This document shows, piece by piece, positions 5,254 through 10,440 of a DNA stretch of 10,440 bases. The stretch is from an uncultured Sutterella sp. Lineage in GTDB: Bacteria; Pseudomonadota; Gammaproteobacteria; Burkholderiales; Burkholderiaceae_F. The notes beneath the pieces are model-generated. The model did not search any database. It was not told the origin of the DNA and was given only the letters and a program-made list of their open reading frames with translations. The position numbers and the translations under genes were made by a program. The stretch is taken from contig UQNA01000073.1 of the NCBI GenBank assembly GCA_900542195.1, forward strand, positions 1-10,440, given 5' to 3'. The stretch's first letter is position 1; each line of letters begins with the position of its first letter.

Positions 5254-6744
5254 TTATTTTGCTTGACTTGCTCTCTGAGCCATTTCTTTACCTGCAATTC
5301 TTCCGAAAACGGTAGCAGCGCCTAACTGAGCACCGCCAGCGTAGTTATGGAAGAAGATACCGCCTGCAGAGTTGCCAACTGCATAGAGACCAGGGATAGA
5401 TTTTCCGTCTAAGTTCTGGATTTCAGCCTTGGTATTGATTAACGGACCACCGAAAGTTGCAGTCATACCGCCGTTCAACGGAATAGCGTAGAAAGGTCCT
5501 TTTTCGATGAGATGCGGCTTCTTGTAAGTATTAGGTGGTGTAAGTTTGTCGAGTGTGTTGTTCTTGACTGCGTTGTTATAGTCTTCGACGGCTTTTACTA
5601 TCTTCTTTTCCGGAAGTCCGACTTGTTTAGCAAGAGCTTCAATTGAATCGGCTTTTCCATACGGGCTGTTTAAGCGATCGAATTTTGCAACCACGCCTTC
5701 AAGGACGGGGCAGGTTGAGTCAACGATAACCCATGCCTTATTGTCAAGAGTCTTTTGAGCGGTCGTTCTGGCTTTAATAACATAGGTGTTGTTTTCGTCC
5801 ATGTAACGATCGCCGCTGGTTGTGACTTGAATACCATATCCGCTGTTAAGAACGTCGGCCGGGTTGACGTGAGTTTCTTTAACGATAGGACCGGAGTGGA
5901 ATTGGTCCATGTTAACGAACTTGGTGTACAAAGGCATTGTCAGGGAAATGTTTTCACCGGTGGTAGATTTCGAACCTCTCAAAACCATGCGGGTTGCCCA
6001 TCCGCCGATATATTTGTCAACCATTTCGGGGTTAGCGGAGAATCCGCCTGTAGCAATGGCTACACCTCCTTTGGACAAGAATTCTTTTTGACCTTCGGGA
6101 GTTTGAATCTTGACGCCGGTGACATTCATCTTGTCATCGTGAAGAAGTTCAATACCTTTGTGCTCGAACTTAACTTCAACGCCATTCTTTTGAGCGGCCG
6201 CCAACAGTTTCTTAACCAATTGTGCACCGCCTGTGAGGCCTTCACCGTCTACACGGCAAGTACGGCCGAGACGCGGATAAGGCATGGGACGAATTTTTTT
6301 GAATTTAACGCCGATATCCTGTTCCAACCAATCGATATCAGCAGGAATGTGGTCGGTATAGACTCTGTTCAAAGCCGGATCGCCCATTTGTTTGGAAACA
6401 TCCATCATCATGGCGTAGAAGGCTTCAGCTGTATCTTGAATACCTTGTTCTTTCTGATGGCGGGCACCCCAGCCGCAAACGGAGCCTAAAGCAAAGATAG
6501 CGTTGCCGTCAGGACGATCTTTCTTTTCGAATACGACGACTTTTTTGGCTCCGGCTTGTTTTGCTGCAATAGCGGTAACAAGACCGGCAGGACCTGCGCC
6601 TAAAATAATGGCGTCATAAACTTCTTTTTCATCTTTCTTTGGTTCAGCTGCTTGGCTTGTGCCGGCAAATGTTGCAAGACCGGCGGCTAAGCTTCCCAAG
6701 AAAGAAGTTTTGAGCATACCGCGACGCGAAAATTGCTTGGACAT
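5254..6744 (-). CDS. Tat-exported FAD-dependent reductase, flavocytochrome c flavin-subunit type
   Basis: FAD_binding_2 protein of the fumarate/urocanate reductase and 3-ketosteroid dehydrogenase superfamily, 496 aa. A twin-arginine signal (SRRGMLK, 6-12, then a hydrophobic stretch ending near SQA|AE) indicates folded, flavin-loaded export. The dinucleotide fold is clear: AIILGAGPAGLVTAIAA (45-61), VVFEKK (70-75), ATGGFSANPEM (231-241) and IPGLYAVGNSAGG (450-462). There is no haem domain in this chain; the cytochrome is the next gene. Against Fcc3, aligned from memory, the substrate and proton-relay residues equivalent to Arg381, Arg402, His504 and Arg544 are Tyr321, Cys345, Ala429 and Tyr468. 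A dicarboxylate substrate is therefore unlikely, and the tyrosines recall ketosteroid-dehydrogenase-like ene chemistry. The start has AGGAGA at 6 nt. It is the first gene of the operon, divergent from a two-component system that probably controls it. Family is certain; substrate is unknown. Confidence 0.92.
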   Translation of the reverse strand: MSKQFSRRGMLKTSFLGSLAAGLATFAGTSQAAEPKKDEKEVYDAIILGAGPAGLVTAIAAKQAGAKKVVVFEKKDRPDGNAIFALGSVCGWGARHQKEQGIQDTAEAFYAMMMDVSKQMGDPALNRVYTDHIPADIDWLEQDIGVKFKKIRPMPYPRLGRTCRVDGEGLTGGAQLVKKLLAAAQKNGVEVKFEHKGIELLHDDKMNVTGVKIQTPEGQKEFLSKGGVAIATGGFSANPEMVDKYIGGWATRMVLRGSKSTTGENISLTMPLYTKFVNMDQFHSGPIVKETHVNPADVLNSGYGIQVTTSGDRYMDENNTYVIKARTTAQKTLDNKAWVIVDSTCPVLEGVVAKFDRLNSPYGKADSIEALAKQVGLPEKKIVKAVEDYNNAVKNNTLDKLTPPNTYKKPHLIEKGPFYAIPLNGGMTATFGGPLINTKAEIQNLDGKSIPGLYAVGNSAGGIFFHNYAGGAQLGAATVFGRIAGKEMAQRASQAK

Positions 6745-6802
6745 TGAATTCTCCTATTTCCGAAAGAATGTTTTGTTTCTCAAACCAGTAAGCATTTGCT
6801 TA

Positions 6803-6849
6803 AGGATTGTTAAGAATTCTATCCTCGACCCTATAGGATAAATATCCTA
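6803..6849. promoter_or_regulatory. Operator-like inverted repeats between the reductase operon and the two-component genes
   Basis: A perfect 16-bp dyad TAGGATA-AA-TATCCTA lies at 6834-6849. A second, looser pair AGGAT (6803-6807) / ATCCT (6821-6825) uses the same half-site. On the minus strand TAGAAT (6821-6816) could be the -10 of the flavoprotein operon, with a poor -35, so the dyad would overlap or flank the -35 as expected for a regulated promoter. The likely binder is the response regulator encoded at 8769-9380. The repeats are seen directly; the binder and the promoter are inference. Confidence 0.5.
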
Positions 6850-7032
6850 GATCATGTTGAGCTCTGTCTATTAACTTGGAAATTCAGAGTTTTGAAACAT
6901 AGGAATCAGAAAAATAATGAGATTTGGAAGGATTAAGCTTTTCGAGCAATCAATCAGTAGTATTGGCAATATTCAAAAGGAAGGCCTTGGTTACAATCAG
7001 AAAAAGAGGATAATTTTCTGAGTAATTGTTTG

Positions 7033-8772
7033 ATGAACGTCTTAAAGCCTTGTATTGCACTTACGGTTTTAGTCCTAAGCAGTGCGGTTTATGCGCTTCC
7101 GGAAATAACGGTGGCTTCTTTGCCATGGAGCGAAGACACTTTAGGAGTTAAGGCATTAGACAGTACTCTAAGCTATCTTTCTTCCGAGCTTAAAGGGAAA
7201 TATGAAATCAAGCATGTTTCTTTACCGGCAGAAGAGCTAAAGAAAGCCGTTACCGAAAACAAAGTTGATTATTTTATTTCCAACTCTCTGTTTTACACTT
7301 CAGTCTCGGCGTCTTCCGGAGGTCAAACGGCAGCGAGAATTGCAGTTCTATGGAATCCTCGTACCTCTTCTCCAACTTATGGCGAAGGAGCAACTATTGT
7401 TGTCAGAAAAGACTCTAATATCCACAGGCTTTCTGATCTGCAAGAAAAATCTCTCTTCGTTCCAAGTCAAAATGACACTTTTACGTATTTAAGTCTTTTA
7501 GGAGAGATTGCCAAAAGTGGCCATCAGCCTCGAGAATTCTTCAAATCTGTTGAGTATGGTGACGGTAAGCATAAAACAGTGATTGAAAAAGTCCTCTCAA
7601 AAGAGGCTGATATCGGGGTAGTGAGGACCTGTTATTTAGAAGAGCATCCAAATTACGAAGTGGAGAGCCAACTAAGGGTTGTTAACTTAAAAGATTTTCC
7701 TGTCATAAACTGCAAGACCAGTACAGATTTGTATTTGGGAACTATTTTTGCAGCAACAGCAGAGGCTGAACCTTACCTTAACCGTCTGATTTTAAAGACT
7801 CTCTTGGAAATGCCCGCGGAGAATGGTTATATCTGGACGGCAGGAGGAAACCTTTCCGCTTCCCATGCTCTTCTGCAAACTTTGAATGCAGAGCAGTACG
7901 GCAGTTTGTCTCAAAAATTCTTTTTTCGGAAACTTCAAGAGCATGCAGATGTTTTAATCCTCTTAGCGTTAATTGTTGCCGGGCTGATTAGTCACTCGAT
8001 CCGATCTAACTACTTGATTGAAAAACGAACAAAAGAATTAAAAGAGATCCAAAAGACTTTCAACGAAACAACCCAGAAATTGAACAATATGCAGAAGGTT
8101 GGTTTAATTGGTTTAATGTCCAGCATGATTGGCCATGAACTCAAACAGCCTTTGACCATCATTATGAATTACCTTCAGGGTCTGAAAGTACAGTCAAAGA
8201 CAGGGAAGCTTGATGCAAAAAATATTCTGACAGCACTTACACAGATTGAGACGCAGACTGTAAGAGCCAACGCAATTATTCAGCGTGTCAGAAGTTATGC
8301 GAAGCAGGAAAAGCCTCAAGTTCGGTCGGTTAATTTCAACCAGTTAATTCATAAGGCCGTGACATATTTGAACCAGACGGCCCAACGTCATGTAAAAGTT
8401 TCTTTAAAACTTCCTAAGAAAGAAGTTATTGTGCAAGCAGAACCGACGGACTTAGAACTTTCCGTTTATAACTTGTTGAAAAATGCCGCGGATGCTTGTG
8501 CCGAAGTTAAAAAGCCGGAAATCACAGTAGAACTAACGGAGGATTCTCGGGTTGAATTAAAGATTTCCGACAATGCTCCGGAGATCGACGAAGAAACTTT
8601 TAAAAATTTAGGCACTCTTTTTAAGAGCAGCAAACAGAACGGTCTTGGCCTTGGTCTTGCCATTGTAAAACGGGTAGCGGAGGCAAACGGAGGGCGTTTA
8701 GAGTTTCAAAAAGATGAAGCCGGAAGGTTGTTCGTCCTATTAAGTCTTCCAAAATTTGAGGAACGAAATTGA
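7033..8772 (+). CDS. Membrane sensor histidine kinase with PhnD/TtrS-like periplasmic domain
   Basis: A 579-aa sensor kinase. It starts with a signal peptide/anchor (cleavage near VYA|LPE, residue 21). Residues about 24-295 form a periplasmic PhnD-like binding domain with the TtrS-type landmarks IGVVRTCYLEE (194-204) and NCKTSTDLY (226-234), including the Cys pair 200/227. One membrane span follows (about 305-323), then a coiled linker (EKRTKELKEIQKTFNETTQKLN). The kinase core has the H-box GHELKQPL with phospho-acceptor His368, the N-box NLLKNAADA (480-488), the G1 box SDNAP (512-516) and the G2 box NGLGLGLAI (536-544). I chose the ATG at 7033 over a TTG at 7030; the ribosome site is weak either way. 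It overlaps the response regulator gene by four bases. TtrS senses tetrathionate, but no tetrathionate reductase is nearby; the ligand here is probably the substrate of the divergent reductase. Confidence 0.93.
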   Translation: MNVLKPCIALTVLVLSSAVYALPEITVASLPWSEDTLGVKALDSTLSYLSSELKGKYEIKHVSLPAEELKKAVTENKVDYFISNSLFYTSVSASSGGQTAARIAVLWNPRTSSPTYGEGATIVVRKDSNIHRLSDLQEKSLFVPSQNDTFTYLSLLGEIAKSGHQPREFFKSVEYGDGKHKTVIEKVLSKEADIGVVRTCYLEEHPNYEVESQLRVVNLKDFPVINCKTSTDLYLGTIFAATAEAEPYLNRLILKTLLEMPAENGYIWTAGGNLSASHALLQTLNAEQYGSLSQKFFFRKLQEHADVLILLALIVAGLISHSIRSNYLIEKRTKELKEIQKTFNETTQKLNNMQKVGLIGLMSSMIGHELKQPLTIIMNYLQGLKVQSKTGKLDAKNILTALTQIETQTVRANAIIQRVRSYAKQEKPQVRSVNFNQLIHKAVTYLNQTAQRHVKVSLKLPKKEVIVQAEPTDLELSVYNLLKNAADACAEVKKPEITVELTEDSRVELKISDNAPEIDEETFKNLGTLFKSSKQNGLGLGLAIVKRVAEANGGRLEFQKDEAGRLFVLLSLPKFEERN

Positions 8773-9380
8773 TAAGTCCTTTAGCAAAAATAAGAATCAT
8801 TGACGATGATCCGGCGATGTTGGAATCCTGGAAATTCCTGTTGAATAGTCTGGGATGCGATGTCGTGACCTATAACAGCGCCAAAGAGTTTCTGGAAAAA
8901 GACGACCCGAATCCCATGGGCTGTATTTTGCTGGATGTAAGAATGCCGGAGATGAGCGGGCTCGAACTTCAGGAACTGTTAAAAGAAACGAAGATCGAGC
9001 TTCCTATTGTGTTTTGTTCCGGCCACGGCACAATCGATATGGCAGTTTTGGCAGTGAGAAAGGGAGCTGTAGATTTTCTTGAAAAGCCGGTAGAAGTTGA
9101 GCGGCTGGTAGAGAGCTTGGAAAGGGCTTGTGAAAAAGATGCCCAAAGAGTAGAGGCTCAAACACTCAGTCTGCGTGAAAAGGAAAAGGTAGATTCTTTA
9201 ACCCAACGAGAAAAAGAAGTGGCCAAGGCTTTGGCTGACGGCTCTTCTAACCGAGCAGCTGGGCTTAAGCTGGGTATTTCAGAAAAAACAGTTCAAATCC
9301 ATAGGGGTTCCTTGTGCAAAAAACTTGGAATTCGATCTCAGGTTGAAATTTCCAAAGTCGTTGAAAAATATAATTTCTAA
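8769..9380 (+). CDS. FixJ/TtrR-type response regulator (REC plus LuxR helix-turn-helix)
   Basis: A 203-aa DNA-binding response regulator, the partner of the kinase just upstream. The receiver domain (about 6-118) has the acid pair Asp12/Asp13 in IIDDDPAML, phospho-acceptor Asp56 in LLDVRMPEMSG, Ser84 and Lys106 in LEKPVE. A short charged linker leads to a LuxR-type helix-turn-helix (about 144-195: LTQREKEVAKALADG, the recognition helix around SEKTVQIHRGSLCKKLGI). The start is TTG at 8769, whose bases overlap the kinase stop (TTGA). GAGGAA at 8758-8763 sits at a good distance, so the two genes are translationally coupled. FixJ-class regulators act with sigma-70 to activate target operons when phosphorylated. 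The obvious target is the divergent flavoprotein-cytochrome operon and perhaps its own promoter. Confidence 0.94.
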   Translation: MISPLAKIRIIDDDPAMLESWKFLLNSLGCDVVTYNSAKEFLEKDDPNPMGCILLDVRMPEMSGLELQELLKETKIELPIVFCSGHGTIDMAVLAVRKGAVDFLEKPVEVERLVESLERACEKDAQRVEAQTLSLREKEKVDSLTQREKEVAKALADGSSNRAAGLKLGISEKTVQIHRGSLCKKLGIRSQVEISKVVEKYNF

Positions 9381-9670
9381 AAGAATTTGCTGATCCGAAA
9401 ATCCTGTTTTTGTAGACAAATGGTAAGTCCTAAGCTATTGAAGTTTTACAAGATTTAATAAGGAAGATAACCACGGTTCGGCCCTCAAAATTAAGATCGC
9501 TGACAGGTCTTAGATTTGAACTTTGGAATTGGAGAGGGAGGTAAAGGCCCGGTAGACCAAACTCTTCAGGCTAAGTACCGGTATCAGTTCTAGACGGAAA
9601 GCAAATACGCAACACTAACGTCACTCTAGAGAGCATGCCAATTGTATTTTATGGAGTTGCTTCTAAAAAT
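9381..9670. other. Gene-free stretch of about 290 bases
   Basis: I see no credible coding frame, tRNA or transposon end between the response regulator and the valS terminator. It contains a spaced inverted repeat CCGGTA (9549-9554) / TACCGG (9576-9581), which could form a hairpin with a 21-nt loop, and two TCTAGA copies in the segment 9589-9630. No clear terminator with a U-tract follows the response regulator gene. A small RNA or a gene remnant is possible, but nothing here supports either. Confidence 0.4.
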
Positions 9671-9699
9671 GAGGGGCTGAAAATATTTTTCAGCCCCTC
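9663..9699 (-). terminator. Rho-independent terminator of valS
   Basis: GAGGGGCTGAAAA (9671-9683) and TTTTCAGCCCCTC (9687-9699) form a perfect 13-bp stem with a TAT loop. On the minus strand it is followed by ATTTTTAG, a short U-tract. It lies 22 bp past the valS stop. The A/T pairs at the top of the stem could also give some termination of plus-strand transcripts, but no T-run follows on that side. Confidence 0.88.
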
Positions 9700-9721
9700 G
9701 CGACAATTAATTGAATCTAGA

Positions 9722-10440
9722 TTATGGCAGTTTTGCTAATTGTTCTTTCACAGAGACCAAAGAAGCTTCAAAACCGGCTAATCGGGTTCTTTCTTGTTCA
9801 ATTACCTGAGCAGGTGCTTTAGCTACGAATCTTTCGTTGGAAAGTTTGCCTTTAGCTTTAGCAATTTCACCTTCAAGACGAGTAATTTCTTTATTCAGGC
9901 GAGCTTTTTCAGCTTCAATATCTACTTTAACAATCAGCATAAGGCTGAAGTCATTAACGACAGCGACAGGAGCAGCTGAGCCGACAGGACGAGCCTTATC
10001 CAAATCATCTGTGTAGATAACTTCGCTTAATTTGCCTAAGACTTTCAGATAGTTATCTAAGGATTCGGCTCTTGCTCTGGCAGCTCCGTCCTTGCAGCTG
10101 ATAGCCAACGGAACCTTAGTGGACGGAGAAATCTTCATTTCACCGCGCAAGTTTCTGATGGCATCGATCATTGCTTTGACTTCATTCATAGCAAAGTCGG
10201 CCTCGGCATTAACCTGAGAAGCATCGTACTTCGGATATTCCTGAATCATGATGGATGTTTCTTCATCAGCCTTACGGGCGTTGGCAATTACGGAAACTGT
10301 CTGCCAAAGTTCTTCAGTGATGAACGGAATAATCGGATGAGCAAGACGCAAAACAGTTTCAAGAACGGTGACCAGAGTATTTCTTGTCGCTCTTTCAATT
10401 GCCGGGTTCCCGCTGTTTAACTGAACCTTGGCAAGTTCCA
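9722..10440 (-). CDS. valS: Valyl-tRNA synthetase, C-terminal part (5' end beyond the window)
   Basis: Class I aminoacyl-tRNA synthetase that charges tRNA-Val. Only the last ~238 codons are visible, and the frame is open to the window edge. The first visible residues (ELAKVQLNSGNPAIERATRN, then TLVTVLETVLRLAHPIIPF and ITEELWQ) are the anticodon-binding domain of ValRS, with the typical LAHPxxPFITEELW signature. The last ~65 residues (from VDIEAEKARLNKEI to the C-terminus) form the long antiparallel coiled-coil tail (Val_tRNA-synt_C) that grips the tRNA elbow and sets ValRS apart from IleRS and LeuRS. A TTG inside this frame at 10351 is not the start. The gene is followed by a strong terminator. 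This is a housekeeping gene and marks the edge of the accessory block. Confidence 0.97.
   Translation of the reverse strand, partial: ELAKVQLNSGNPAIERATRNTLVTVLETVLRLAHPIIPFITEELWQTVSVIANARKADEETSIMIQEYPKYDASQVNAEADFAMNEVKAMIDAIRNLRGEMKISPSTKVPLAISCKDGAARARAESLDNYLKVLGKLSEVIYTDDLDKARPVGSAAPVAVVNDFSLMLIVKVDIEAEKARLNKEITRLEGEIAKAKGKLSNERFVAKAPAQVIEQERTRLAGFEASLVSVKEQLAKLP

Noticed and set aside
5755..6489. Long plus-strand open frame of 244 codons
   Set aside because: It lies wholly antisense to the well-supported flavoprotein gene, has no recognisable domain and no ribosome site of note. It is a shadow of codon bias in that gene.
5254..6744. Calling the flavoprotein a fumarate reductase
   Set aside because: The family match is sound, but the substrate-binding and proton-donor residues expected for fumarate appear to be replaced, so only a general reductase call is given.
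7033..9380. Calling the two-component pair ttrS/ttrR outright
   Set aside because: The fold and motifs resemble TtrS/TtrR, but no ttrABC genes are present and the divergent operon encodes an FAD reductase with a cytochrome, so a tetrathionate-specific name is not supported.
1..10440. CRISPR arrays, tRNA or rRNA genes, insertion sequences, attachment sites
   Set aside because: I looked on both strands and saw no regularly spaced repeats, no cloverleaf with a TTC-arm signature, no transposase or integrase, and no flanking direct repeats around the accessory block.

Overview
The window reads as a chromosomal segment of a gut-type betaproteobacterium, most likely of the Sutterellaceae (Sutterella/Parasutterella/Turicimonas group). 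This is inferred from a moderate GC content, an exported flavoprotein paired with a small multihaem cytochrome c, a TtrS/TtrR-like two-component pair next to them, and the general look of the housekeeping proteins. The genus cannot be fixed from the sequence alone.

Layout. Positions 1-944 hold the 3' part of an M20-family amidohydrolase gene that starts before the window. Then come thyA (990-1790) and folA (1800-2306), a compact thymidylate/folate pair. A small orphan gene (2409-2690) encodes a protein resembling a ribbon-helix-helix regulator, with two short dyads upstream. It converges, with overlapping stop codons, on a minus-strand pair of unrecognised genes: 3542-4120 (cytosolic) and 2687-3520 (exported, with a possible OB fold). 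Facing away from that pair is a short exported protein gene (4303-4758).

The accessory core is 4843-9380. On the minus strand lie a Tat-exported FAD_binding_2 flavoprotein (5254-6744) and a triheme c-type cytochrome (4900-5238), closed by a good terminator. Divergent from them, across a 285-bp region carrying a perfect 16-bp inverted repeat, lie a membrane histidine kinase with a PhnD/TtrS-like periplasmic sensor domain (7033-8772) and a FixJ/TtrR-like response regulator (8769-9380). The simplest reading is an inducible periplasmic respiratory reductase. The kinase would sense a compound in the periplasm, the regulator would switch on the flavoprotein-cytochrome operon, and electrons from the quinol pool would pass through the cytochrome to the FAD protein. 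By my alignment from memory, the residues that clamp and protonate fumarate in Shewanella Fcc3 are all replaced, so the electron acceptor is probably not fumarate and is unknown.

The window ends with the 3' part of valS on the minus strand (9722-10440 and beyond), with its own perfect-stem terminator. A stretch of about 290 bases before that terminator shows no gene.
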